From Combretum micranthum (lineage: Eukaryota; Streptophyta; Magnoliopsida; Myrtales; Combretaceae), in assembly GCA_024138025.1 (NCBI GenBank), contig JAMXBD010000024.1:1-64000 (forward strand): 64,000 nt of DNA, in the 5' to 3' direction. Of this stretch, positions 33,815 to 44,485 are shown piece after piece; positions within the stretch are counted from its first letter, which is position 1; each line of letters starts with the position of its first letter. The translations under genes and the position numbers were made by a program. The notes beneath the pieces are model-generated. The model ran no database searches, was not told the origin of the DNA, and was given only the letters and a program-made list of their open reading frames with translations.

Positions 33815-34123
33815 GAGTGCATAATGTGTTCCATGTATCCATGCTCAGTAAGTATGCCAGAGATCCGAAAGAGATAGTAGCACTTGAACCACTGAAAGTG
33901 CAGCCGAACGTTACAACGATTGAAAAGCCGATCAAAATTGTGGATTCTAAGGAGAAGATTCAGAGAAGCAAGGTGATCAAATATGTAAGAGTGCAGTGAA
34001 CTAATCAAACTGAATGTGAAGCTACCTAGAAGCTAGAAGAAGACATGAGAACGAAATATCCAAAGTTGTTTTATTAATCCAGGTAACTTTCGAGGACAAA
34101 AGTTCTTTTTAGTAGAGGAGAGA
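33815..34123 (+). pseudogene. G2 upstream copy: integrase end, chromodomain, polypurine tract
   Basis: Begins with the duplicated GAGTG and continues the frame lost at 26776: VHNVFHVSMLSKYARDPKEI, then EKPIKIVDSKEKIQRSKVIK and a chromodomain-like end (VRVQ, a stop in place of W, then TNQTE..AT). It ends with the G2 polypurine tract (AGTAGAGGAGAGA, 34111-34123), directly joined to the LTR at 34124. This LTR is therefore the 3' LTR of this copy and also the 5' LTR of the next one. Confidence 0.85.
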
Positions 34124-36302
34124 TGTAATATATGGAAAATAAAGATGAAAATATAATGGATTATGTAATATAATAAAATTATTTTAAGTGGTAAATGTTC
34201 ACAAGCTACTAGATTCTAATATGCCTATATGTTGATGTTAAAAATAGGTTAAGTTTGATCAATTTCGTGTTAGAACAAGATTTACAACAATTGGATTAAT
34301 TTTCTTAATTCCTGTAATTAAGGCTGGCATCTCTGATGAAGAACACCACCGGCCTATATTTAAATTTTGCCAGCGTACTCTGTAATACATTATATGCCGC
34401 CTCCTGGAGAATATACGCCGCCGGTGTACAGACGGCATAGGATGGGAACAGTAGCGTTTTTCTTAACGCTGGGAGGAAAACTGCGGCGTTCATAGGGTTT
34501 CTTTTCTACACCGGCCTGAAAGCCGCCGCCATAGGTCCAATAATTGCCGGCGTATGAAGGGACGATTTGAATTCTAGGAATCAAGGCCCTGATGAACGCT
34601 GTCAGCCTTCATGTAGATCTGACCAGCATATGGTGTAAGCCGGCAAGGTACGCCGCCGACGTATGACCAAATTTCTATAAATACGAGACACGAAAATCTT
34701 TTTCGGCAGACTTTTCTTTATATCGTTTCCCCTTCGTATAAGAGAGTTGTGAAGCGTTTTTGGAGATCTAAGGCATGGAGAATCATTCGGAGGGTATTAT
34801 TGATTAAAAGTAAGTGATCTTAACCATTTCGTTTGGATTATATACAAATTTGTATAAGTATCTTAGGGTTTGGATGAATATTTCATGAAGGAATTTGAAG
34901 AATAAACCCAAGCTCGTGTTTTGATCAGAATAGGAAGAGAAGAAACAAGTATTATACGTTCCATATCAGTAAGTATAAGTTTTGAATCCTTTTATACGAA
35001 ATTGGAGCTTTGATATTTCGATATTGATCATATGAAGTTTTATAGGGTTTTGGTGGAAATTCTGATTTAAGGATTTGAAATATCCTTTGATATTATTGGA
35101 GGTGCTTGATTATTGATCAGTTTGGAATTCTGTATCAGGTTAGTTTAGATAGGTTGTTTTATGTTAAGATATTGCGATCATGTCTGTTGATATATATATA
35201 TATATTGTACAGGACATTGGAGTTGTGAAACTGTTGATTTGGATATAGGAGTTGTGAGTTTGGGTTGACTTGTGTTGTTGGTATCAAATTCTGAGGATTT
35301 GATTTGGATTCCTGAAATTTAGAAAGGTACGACCAATCCATTGTTTGTTGTATGTGCTTGTAGATTAGAATTTTGTGAATGGATGTAGGAACAGAATTGC
35401 ATAATAAACTTAATAAATATTCGGCTTAATAATTGTCTGTGGTTGTGTTGGCTTTGACCAGTAGAGACCTGGCAGACAGTGATACTGGTGAGGCACCCTG
35501 ATGATCTTAGTGTGAGGTTGTCCCGAGTGGACTCGTGCTAAGAAATGATTCCGGTAGAATTTAGGTGTTCAGGAATTGGGATGTTTGGGGAGTACCCACT
35601 CATCCATATATGTATATATGATTATTTATTTTCAAATCAGTTGGTTGTTTTTATAGCAGAGTCTGAGTTACTCTGGGTTCAGGATTTATGTATACTAGAT
35701 TCTGAGACTGTGTTGTTTTGCTGGACTAAAATAGATAATAAACTGTTGTATGCATTTAGTTTAGTTGCATTTATTTATACATGTTGTTTGTGCATAATCT
35801 TGCTTGAACTGGATTGGATATTATCGTACTGGGCTTCGCCGCTCATTCTATTACATTTCAGGTGCAGGTGATGATAATGTGATTTACGATCTTTCGGGTT
35901 TTGATATCATCTATGAGGATGGGGATGGCGTTAGCGGTCCTGACTACCCTGCTGATGACTAGTTGTTAGTCATAGATGATATAGGATGGATCAGAGAAGA
36001 CTTTAATGATTAATTTATATTTTGTTTATTGAAATTTTAATTGTATTTGGAGATTTCATGTGGTGACAGTTTTAGGGTATGGTTTGACTTGTTGACCTGC
36101 AGTTATGTCAACAATGTCTAGTTTTCTGATTATAGAGATTTTATATTTATCAGAATGTTTATTTATGAGGACCATATGATTTCTTTTATACCTTGTGAGT
36201 TATACAGGTGATATTATATGTTTGTGGATATTAGAGCCTTAGCGTGTCCTAATCAAGAGAGGACACGTGGCGGGTTGTAATGCCTTAGTTTAGGGCGTTA
36301 CA
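34124..36302 (+). repeat. G2 5' LTR (shared)
   Basis: Starts TGTAATATA after the polypurine tract of the upstream copy and ends GGGCGTTACA seven bases before the PBS. Near the start it differs from the 3' copy by an indel of about 40 bp. The 108-codon frame at 35545-35871 is not preserved in the other LTR and is not considered a gene. Confidence 0.92.
34320..34700 (+). repeat. CpG-rich palindrome island in G2 5' LTR
   Basis: Repeats of CGCCGCCGGCGTA-like words and their complements in an otherwise AT-rich LTR. Many CpG sites present in the 3' LTR are TpG or CpA here (for example CGCCGGTGTACAGACGGCAT). Confidence 0.75.
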
Positions 36303-36309
36303 GCTTAAT

Positions 36310-36321
36310 TGGTATCAGAGC
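36310..36321 (+). other. G2 primer binding site (Met-tRNA)
   Basis: TGGTATCAGAGC, the initiator Met-tRNA complement, shortly after the 5' LTR end. Confidence 0.93.
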
Positions 36322-36493
36322 TAGGTTTATGATCTTTAGGGAAATTAGGTTATGAACTCCTTAGGACGGTGAGATAAGATGAGAGGGGTAGATAAATAGG
36401 GTTGTTATCTAGTTAAGCTATTAATGTTAGATTTAAGTTGTTAAATCAAGTTGGACACCTTGTTCTAATCTATAAGGTTTTGTTTGTTTTAGA

Positions 36494-37640
36494 ATGCCGC
36501 CCAGGAGAAGAAATGCTGAAGAAAATGAAGAGGAACATCAGGCTCGCAATGAGAATTTACCACCTCCACCGGCAGGACAAGCGCCAGTGGATGTAGCACA
36601 GCTTATGCAGGCTGTGAATGCATTGATAGGAGTGGTAGGTCAGCAGCAACAGGATATGAGGAGAGACATGCAGATAGTTCAAGAAAATGCTGATGCTTGG
36701 AGGCAAGAGACTCAAAGGCTGCATGGACATGGGGGTAATGGAGCCCGACATCCAGATGTGCTGAGCCTTAACAAGTTTGTGGATTTAGTTCACAAGTTTG
36801 AGCCAGTGCCGGGAAAACCATTGGAAGCTCAGGTGTGGATAGAGGAAGTAGAGAAAACATTTGCAGCACTGGACATTCCTGAGAACAAGAAAGTGGAATA
36901 TGCATCATATTTGCTATCTGGCAGAGCAAATAACTGGTGGGCGAGTACTAAGAGACACATGCCAGGGATGATCACATGGCAGATGTTTCACCAGGCTTTC
37001 TTCAGAGAATACTTCCCGACAGCATTAAACAAAAGATGTTGCAAGATTATTATACTGCAGCAAGGGAAGCTTTCAGTTGAGGAATATGAGGCTGAGTTAC
37101 ACAGACTGATGAGGTTTCTACCCGATGCACTGAAAGAAAGTGAGGAAGCAAAAGTTAGTCGATTCATCACTGGATTGGAACCGAGATACAGTACCAGGTG
37201 AACTTGATGGATCTGAGCAATTATGCAGCAGTGGTAAACAAGGCTAAGATGATTGAGCAGGGTTTGAGTAGAATCAAGAGCGGGAACCACCAAGGAATCA
37301 AGTATATTTAGGGAAGAGACCAGCTGTCAGTGTTGTTACTCAAGATAAAGGAAAGAGACCATTTGTGCAGCAGTACAAATCTGTAGGGCAGAGTTCTGAC
37401 AAGAGATGCCCTAGATGCCTTGGGCCACACGACTTGAGGGACTGCAAATGGATAGAGAACGCATGTTTCTCATGTGGAAAGTTGGGACATAAAAGCAATG
37501 TTTGCACAGAGAAGACAGTTCCACAGGTTTTCTGTTTTAAATGTGGTCAGAGAGGACACAGAGCGGTGGACTGCAAAGATGGGCAGTTTGGCAGAATTTC
37601 ACATGGACAGAGTCAGCGAGCACCAGCTAAGATTTATGCT
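36494..37640 (+). pseudogene. G2 gag with three zinc knuckles
   Basis: The ATG at 36494 opens MPPRRRNAEENEEEHQARNE, a usual Tekay-type gag start, then a Gln-rich coiled part (MQAVNALIGVVGQQQQDMRR) and the capsid domain (about residues 95-225: KFEPVPGKPLEAQVWIEEVE, NNWWASTKRHMPG, FREYFPTALN, EEYEAELHRLMRFLPDALK). A frameshift at about 37198 ends the first frame after 235 codons. The second part (37365-37943) carries CPRCLGPHDLRDC, CFSCGKLGHKSNVC and CFKCGQRGHRAVDC, three knuckles as in G1. Confidence 0.88.
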
Positions 37641-38130
37641 CTTCAGAGGAGCGAGACAGCTTCTATAGACACTGTTGCGGGTATGTTACCTATACTACAG
37701 CATAGTGCCTATATTTTATTTGATACTGGTGCTAGTTTCTCATGCATATCTGAATCTTTTGTGAGTACATGTGGCTTATGTGTGGAGATCATGTCTGATG
37801 TGGTATCTGTTAGTACTCCTTTGGGTTCTGGATCTGTTTTGGATAGAGTTTGTAGATCTGTAGATATTGTGATAGAAAATAGACATCTACCTGTTGATTT
37901 GATTGTGATGATATGGTGGATTTTGATATTATTCTGGGAGTAGACTGGCTAGCAAAATATCATGCTGTTATAGATTGCCATCATCTAGTGATAGAGTTTG
38001 ATTTACCTGATGGAGATCGGTTTAAGTATAAGTTAGTGGTACAAAGACCCCAGTACTACCAACTTATGAGTTGTGGGGTAAACCAGTGTTGGCATCGATG
38101 ATTAAGGAGGATAAACAGATAGTGGAAGTG
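37641..38130 (+). pseudogene. G2 aspartic protease
   Basis: In the frame 37365-37943, AYILFDTGASFSCISESF contains an intact D-T-G (Asp codon at 37722). The following VDIVIENRHLPVDLIV part is normal, then a frameshift at about 37910 moves to MVDFDIILGVDWLAKYHAVIDC. Unlike G1, the active site is undamaged; only the frame is broken. Confidence 0.85.
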
Positions 38131-39030
38131 ACAGATATACCAGTTGTGAGGGAGTACCCAGAAGTTTTTCCAGATGATTTACCTGGATTACCACCTATGA
38201 GGGAAGTGGAGTTTGGAATAGATTTGGTGCCAGGAACTACACCGATATCAAAAGCACCCTATAGAATGGCTCCTACCGAATTGGCAGAGCTTAAGGTGCA
38301 ATTGGATGATCTGCTAAAGAAAAAGTTTATACGACCGAGTGTATCGCCATGGGGAGCTCCAGTACTATTCGTTAAGAAGAAAGATGGAAGTATGCGGTTA
38401 TGTATAGATTACAGGGAGTTAAATCAGGTAACAATAAAGAATAAGTACCCGTTACCAAGGATTGACGACCTGTTTGATCAGTTAGCAGGAGCTTCAGTTT
38501 TCTCTAAGATTGATCTGAGATCTGGATATCATCAGTTGAGAATAAAGGCAGAGGATATTCAGAAAACTGCTTTCAGACGAGATATGGACACTACGAATTC
38601 GTGGTCATGCCTTTTGGGTTAACGAATGCTCCAGCAGTGTTCATGGATCTAATGAATCGAGTTTTTAGAGAATACCTTGATATGTTTGTGGTAGTATTCA
38701 TAGATGATGTTTTGGTATACTCGAGAAATAAGGAAGAACATGAGGAACATTTAAGATTGGTTTTGAATAAGTTGAAAGAGGAGCGGTTATATGCTAAACT
38801 TTCAAAATGCGAGTTTTGGTTGGAGCAGGTATCATTCTTGGGGCATATAGTAAATGGAAGTGGAATATCGGTAGACCCGAGAAAATCAAAGCAGTGGTTG
38901 AATGGCCAAGACCTAAAACTGTGTCAGAAATCAGAAGTTTTCTGGGAATGGCAGGTTATTATATAGCGATTTGTGAAAGATTTTTCCAAGATTGCCAGTC
39001 CTTTGACGAGATTGACACAGAAAGGAATTA
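38071..39030 (+). pseudogene. G2 reverse transcriptase
   Basis: [18 protein letters not shown] leads into the [74 protein letters not shown], a shift at about 38580, then [20 protein letters not shown], the catalytic [11 protein letters not shown] (about 38695-38725) and [14 protein letters not shown]. All catalytic Asp residues are there. Three further frame changes lie at about 38880, 38970 and 39000. It is the best-preserved RT in the window. Confidence 0.88.
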
Positions 39031-39480
39031 AGTATGAATGGTGCAAGAAGTGTGAAGATAGTTTCCAGTTGTTGAAAGACAGATTAGTAAAAGCACCAGT
39101 ATTGGCATTGCCAGTAAGTGGTGAGGAATATGTAATCTATAGTGATGCCTCGCTTCAGGGTTTAGGATGTGTTTTGATGCAAGGGGCAGGTTATTGCATA
39201 TGCCTCGAGACAGTTGAAACCGTATGAGAAGAATTATCCTACACATGACTTGGAACTAGCGGCAGTTGTACACGCTTTGAAACTTTGGAGACATTATCTG
39301 TATGGTGAGAGATGCAAAGTGTACACAGATCACAAGAGTCTCAAGTATATTCACGCAGAGAGAATTGAATATGAGACAGCGAAGGTGGCTTGAATTAATT
39401 AAGGACTACGACATCGACATGCAGTATCACCCAGGGAAAGCAAATGTCGTGGCAGATGCATTGAGCAGGAAGGGTAGAGA
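38973..39480 (+). pseudogene. G2 RNase H
   Basis: KDFSKIASPLTRLTQKGIKY ends the thumb; [20 protein letters not shown] has the first catalytic Asp (about 39142). A shift follows at about 39187, then the THDLELA and [10 protein letters not shown] pieces, a shift at about 39350, and [20 protein letters not shown] with [16 protein letters not shown]. Same domain order as G1. Confidence 0.86.
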
Positions 39481-40703
39481 ATTTGGCAGCTATAGTTACT
39501 ACAGAACGCATCTGATTGATGAAATGAGGAAATTTGAATTAGAGATAATCACAAGACAAGTAGGTGAACGTTTGGCTAATATGAGAATACAACCTACTCT
39601 TGTGGACAGAATTAAAACGGGTCAGTCAGATGATCAGAGTATATTGGAGATCAAAAGAAGAATGGAAATGGGACGAGCACCAGAATTTTATATTGATGAT
39701 GAAGGTATTTTACGGTACAAAGGAAGGTTATGTGTGCCAATCCAAGGAGATTTAAAGAAAGAACTGCTAAAGGAAGCACACTATTCTAGTTATTCCATAC
39801 ATCCGGGAGGGAACAAGATGTACCAGGACTTGAAAAAGTTGTATTGGTGGAATAACATGAAAAAGGAAATTGCAGAATACGTCTCTAAGTGTCACACGTG
39901 TCAATGATAAATATCGAACACCGGAGACCGGCAGGAGAGTTGAAACCGTTGCCAATACCACAGTGGAAGTGGGAACACATCACGATGGATTTCGTTTCCG
40001 CTTTACCCAAGACGAAAGAGAAGTTTGATTCGATTTGGGTTATTGTGGATCGTCTCACGAAAGCGGCTCATTTCATACCTATCAAGACGGGTATAAGTTG
40101 GAACGGTTAGCTCAGTTGTACATCAATGAAATTGTGAGATTGCATGGTATCCATTACATCAGATCGAGACACGAGGTTTGTTGGAAGATTTTGGAAGAGT
40201 CTACATCAGGCGTTGGGAACGAAAGTGGTATTTAGTACGGCTTATCACCCACAGACAGATGGTCAGTCGGAAAGGACTATTCAGACCTTAGAGGACATGT
40301 TGAGGGGTGCGTATTGGACTTTAAAGGAGCTTGGAATGAGTATTTGCCTTTAATAGAGTTTTCATATAATAATAGCTATCAAGCTTCGATCGGTATGCCT
40401 CCATTTGAAGCGTTGTATAAGTGCAGATCACCTATTCATTGGGATGAAGTAGGTGAAAGACAATTATTGGGACCCGAGTTGGTTCAGGATGCAGTCGATA
40501 AAATTAGTATGATCAGACAAAGGTTACAAGCTGCTCAGAGTCGACAAAAGAGCTACACGGACAAAAGAAGAAGACCCTTAGAATTTGAAGTGGGTGAGCA
40601 TGTATTACTCCAGATATCACCAATAAAAGGAGTTGTCAGATTTGGACTACGAGGAAAGTTAAACCCTCGATACGTGGGACCGTATGAAATATTAGAAAGA
40701 TAG
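39481..40703 (+). pseudogene. G2 integrase
   Basis: Zinc domain [12 protein letters not shown]...CHTCQ (39776-39907), then core with first Asp in ITMDFVSALPKT (about 39985), second Asp in [12 protein letters not shown] (about 40150) and Glu in [17 protein letters not shown] (about 40255-40300). GPY/F module: VGEHVLLQISPIKGVVRFGL, LNPRYVGPYEILE. Four frame changes (about 39900, 40110, 40150, 40330). The region 39961-40750 is the same stretch into which G1 is inserted in the upstream G2 copy. Confidence 0.87.
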
Positions 40704-40708
40704 GCGAC

Positions 40709-41012
40709 ATGGCTTACAGATTGGCCTTACCGCCTGACCTAGAAGGGGTACACAATGTGTTCCATGTGTCAATGCTTAGAAAGTATGTCCGAGATCCGAA
40801 TGAAGTCATTGCTCTTGAACCATTAGATGTTCAACCAAATCTTACTACAGTGGAAAAGCCAATAAAAGTTGTTGATTCTAAGGAGAAAATTTTGAGGAAC
40901 AAGGTTATCAGATATGTTCGGGTACAGTGGACAAATCAAACAGAACGTGAAGCTACTTGGGAACTGGAGGAGGACATGAGATCCAATATCCCGAGATATT
41001 TCAATAATTCAG
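40709..41012 (+). pseudogene. G2 integrase C-terminus and chromodomain
   Basis: AYRLALPPDLEGVHNVFHVS, EKPIKVVDSKEKILRNKVIR, then VRVQWTNQTEREATWELEED, the chromodomain core with the Trp and EATWE motif. A shift at about 40700 separates it from the preceding frame. The motif VRVQW...EATWE is the mark of chromovirus group II chromodomains. Confidence 0.86.
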
Positions 41013-41040
41013 GTAAATTTTCGAGGACGAAAATTCTTTT

Positions 41041-41053
41041 AGGGGGAGATAAA
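41041..41053 (+). other. G2 polypurine tract
   Basis: AGGGGGAGATAAA directly before the 3' LTR start TGTAATATA. Confidence 0.8.
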
Positions 41054-43206
41054 TGTAATATACTAAATATTTTAAGTGGTAAATGTTCACAAGCTACTAG
41101 ATTCTAATATGCCTATATGTTGATGTTAAAAATAGGTTAAGTTTGATCAATTTCGTGTTAAATAAGATTGACAACAATTGGATTAATTTTCTTAATTCTT
41201 AATTAAGGCTGGCATCTCTGATGAAGAACGCCGCCGGCCTAGATTTAAATTTTGCCAGCGTACTCTGTAATACATTGTACGCCGCCTCCTGGAGAATATA
41301 CGCCGCCGGCGTACAGACGGCGTAGGATGGGAACAGTAGCATTTTTCTTAACGCTGGGAGGAAAGCTGCGGCGTTCATAGGGTTTCTTTTCTACACCGGC
41401 ATGAAAGCGCCGGCGTAGGTCCAAGATTTGCCGGCGTATGAAGGGAGGTTTGAATTCTGGGAATCAAGCCCCGATGAACGCTGCCGGCCTTCGTGTAGAT
41501 CTGGCCAGCGTATGGTGTAAGCCGGCAAGGTACGCCGCCGGCAGGGCCGGCGTATGACCAAATTTCTATAAATACGAGACGCGAAAAATCATTTCGACAG
41601 ATTTTTTCTTCATATCATTTCCCCTTCGTATAAGAGAGTTCTGAGCGTTTTTGGAGATCTAAGGCCTGGAGAATCATTCGGAGGGTATTTGATTAAAAGT
41701 AAGTGATCTTAACCATTTCGTTTGGATTATATACAAATTTGTATAAGTATCTTAGGGTTTGGATGAATATTTCATGAAGGAATTTGAAGAATAAACCCTA
41801 GCTCGTGTTTTGATCAGAATAGGAAGAGAAGAAACAAGTATATACGTTCCATATCAGTAAGTATAAGTTTTGAATCCTTTTATATGAAATTGGAGGCCTT
41901 GATATTTCGATATTGATCATATGAATGTTTTATAGGGTTTTGGTGAAATTCTGATTTAAGGATTTGAAATATCCGTTTTGATATATTGGAGTGCTTGGGT
42001 TATTGATCAGTATAATCGAGTTTGAGAATTCTATATCAGGTTAGTTTAGATAGGTTGTTTTATGTTAAGATATTGCGATCATGTCTGTTGATATATATAT
42101 ATATATATATATTGTAACAGGACATTTGGAATTGTTGTGATGTGAATTAGGATTGGAGGAGTTGGGTTGATTTGTGTTGTTGGTATCAAATTCTGAGGAT
42201 TTGATTGGATTCCTGAAATTTAGAAAGGTACGACCAATCCATTGTTTGAGTGTATGTGCTTGTAGATTAGAATTTTTGTGAATGGATGTAGGAACAGAAT
42301 TGCATAATGAACTTAATAAATATTCGGCTTAATAATTGTCTGTCTGGTTGTGGTTGGCTTTGACCAGTAGAGACCTGGCAGACAGTGATACTGGTGAGGC
42401 ACCCTGATGATCTTAGTGTGAGGTTGTCCCGAGTGGACTCGTGCTAAGAAATGATTCCGGTAGAATTTAGGTGTTCAGGAATTGGGATGTTTGGGGAGTA
42501 CCCACTCATCCATATATGTATATATGATTATTTATTTTCAAATCAGTTGGTTGTTTTTATAGCAGAGTCTGAGTTACTCTGGGTTCAGGATTTATGTATA
42601 CTAGATTCTGAACTGTGTTGTTTTGCTGACTAAAATAGATAATAAACTGTTGTATGCATTTAGTTTAGTTGCATTTATTTATATATGTTGTTTGTGCATA
42701 ATCTTGCTTGAACTGGATTGGATATTATCGTACTGGGCTTCGCCGCTCATTCTATTACATTTCAGGTGCAGGTGATGATAATGTGATTTACGATCTTTCG
42801 GGTTTTGATATCATCTATGAGGATGGGGATGGCGTTAGTGGTCCTGACTACCTGCTGATGACTAGTTGTCTAGTCATAGATGATATAGGATGGATGAGAA
42901 GACTTTAATGATTAATTTATATTTTGTTTATTGAAATTTTAAATTGTATTTGGAGATTTCATGTGGTGACAGTTTTAGGTATGGTTTGACTTGTTGACCT
43001 GCAGTTATGTCAACAATGTCTAGTTTTCTAATTATAGAGATTTTATATTTATCAGAATGTTTATTTATGAGGACCATATGATTTCTTTTATACCTTGTGA
43101 GTTATACAGGTGATATTCATATTGTTTGTGGATATTAGAGCCTTAGCATGTCCTGATCAAGAGAGGACACGTGGCGGGTTGTAATGCCTTAGTTTAGGGC
43201 ATTACA
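41054..43206 (+). repeat. G2 3' LTR
   Basis: Starts TGTAATATACTAAATA and ends GGGCATTACA before TTAAG. It contains the CpG-rich palindrome island at 41210-41570 in its better-preserved form, with words such as CGCCGCCGGCGTACAGACGG. Confidence 0.92.
41210..41570 (+). repeat. CpG-rich palindrome island in G2 3' LTR
   Basis: At least six occurrences of GCCGGCGTA, CGCCGCCGGC or close variants in both orientations over 360 bp, in an LTR that is otherwise AT-rich. They can pair with each other in many ways. The region lies upstream of a TATA-like CTATAAATACGAGAC at 41566, so it may be an enhancer-like block. Confidence 0.78.
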
Positions 43207-44034
43207 TTAAGTCACATTGCATTCACTACTATATAATTGGTGGGACAAGTGTATAATAGTGATGGTAGGCATAACCGGTATATCATGTAAGTGGCAAGTA
43301 GGAGCCAGTAAGAACTACATAAATTGGTGGTAGTAGAAGCCTGTAATAACTACAAGTTTTTGATGGTGCATAGGAGCCAGTAAGATCTATAAAGTGTTTT
43401 AAACAAATTCGTGGCCGTAATTGGCCTGAATACCTAACCCTGAATGAAGGGCGTAATTCATTCAACATATGATTTCCGGAAAGTCATATGTCTTGTATGC
43501 TTATGTGTTTGTTGCATTCCATTTGCTTAACTAATAAACTTGATTGATATTTTACTTTGAGTATAAATTTTTGGGATTTACTTACTAAGCCGATAAGCTT
43601 ACGCCCTAATAGGTATTTGCATTCTTATGGATACCTATTTTTGTACCCGAGGTCTCCCCATATCCATGTAAGTATTTTTTTGAAATTTTGGAGGAAATCT
43701 ACTTGAAGATTTAGATTAGAATTCCTTTGAAATCTTTAATGTATTATTTAAATATTGTAAAGACTATTTCGATCTTTGGGATTTAGCAGGGTTATGCCCT
43801 TAAGAAATCATGTAATAGACCTTTGGTTATTAATTTTATGATCTACTTTATTTCTGGATTTTGTATGTTCAATTTTACTTGCTTAGACTATACTTTCCAA
43901 AAGCGTCTCCTATTACCGTGCTAGATACCTTACATGTAATACTAAGACTTTCACGTGACTGAGCCAATCATTCCTAAGTCTTGATATTATATATGGCGGG
44001 CTGCCACGTTTAGAGTACTCTTCGGGGCGTGACA
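43207..44034 (+). mobile_element. Right end of a G3-type LTR
   Basis: Ends GCCACGTTTAGAGTACTCTTCGGGGCGTGACA-like at 44034, the end form of the G3 family (compare 62325). It carries the paired stem-loops and the TAAGC/GCTTA segment. Its left part is missing: it starts abruptly at the end of the G2 element, which probably inserted into this LTR, with the other half lost or out of view on the left of the tandem. Confidence 0.75.
43441..43490 (+). promoter_or_regulatory. Paired LTR stem-loops, G3 fragment
   Basis: Stem-loop I: TGAATGAA (43441-43448) with TTCATTCA (43457-43464), loop GGGCGTAA. Two positions changed on both sides compared with the G1 copy, keeping all pairs. Stem-loop II: CATATGA (43466) with TCATATG (43484), loop with TTTCCGG. 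Confidence 0.72.
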
Positions 44035-44440
44035 ATCTTTATCAACTTTTATAAAGAATACAACTATTTTACATGCAATGATTAATCACAACATAAGTAT
44101 AGCAAAATTTTTGGTATCGTATCAGCTTCATATATATATATATATAATAATAATTGTTCTTTTTAGATTCTTATAGGTTTTAACTAAAAATAAAATTACC
44201 TCTTGTTTTTATACATGTATGAATGCATAAAAAAATTGACAATTACCTGAAGTCCGCTGGGATTCTTAAAACCTGAAACAATTATAATTAGTTTAAACAA
44301 ATAAAAAGATAATCTCCTGTAAGGAAAAAAAAAAAACTAAGTTAGTAGGAACTATTGAAGAATAATAAATAGTATATAATATTCATAAGTTAGGAGTGAT
44401 ATATAAAAAAATGTGAAATGTGAAATGTGAAATGTGAAAT

Positions 44441-44485
<45 letters not shown>

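Larger units (their letters stand above)
34124..43206 (+). mobile_element. G2: complete Ty3/Gypsy chromovirus (Tekay-like)
   Basis: LTRs 34124-36302 (2179 bp) and 41054-43206 (2153 bp) enclose a PBS, gag, protease, RT, RNase H, integrase, chromodomain and polypurine tract in Gypsy order. The LTRs begin TGTAATATA and end GGGCGTTACA or GGGCATTACA. The coding part keeps long recognisable stretches but has about ten single-step frame changes. There is no target duplication around this unit because its left LTR is shared with the truncated copy upstream (tandem arrangement). Confidence 0.92.

Noticed and set aside
35545..35871. 108-codon open frame, partly repeated at 42451-42633
   Set aside because: Both are at the same place in the two G2 LTRs; the second is broken by a 1-bp change. 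Similarity is due to LTR identity, not coding.
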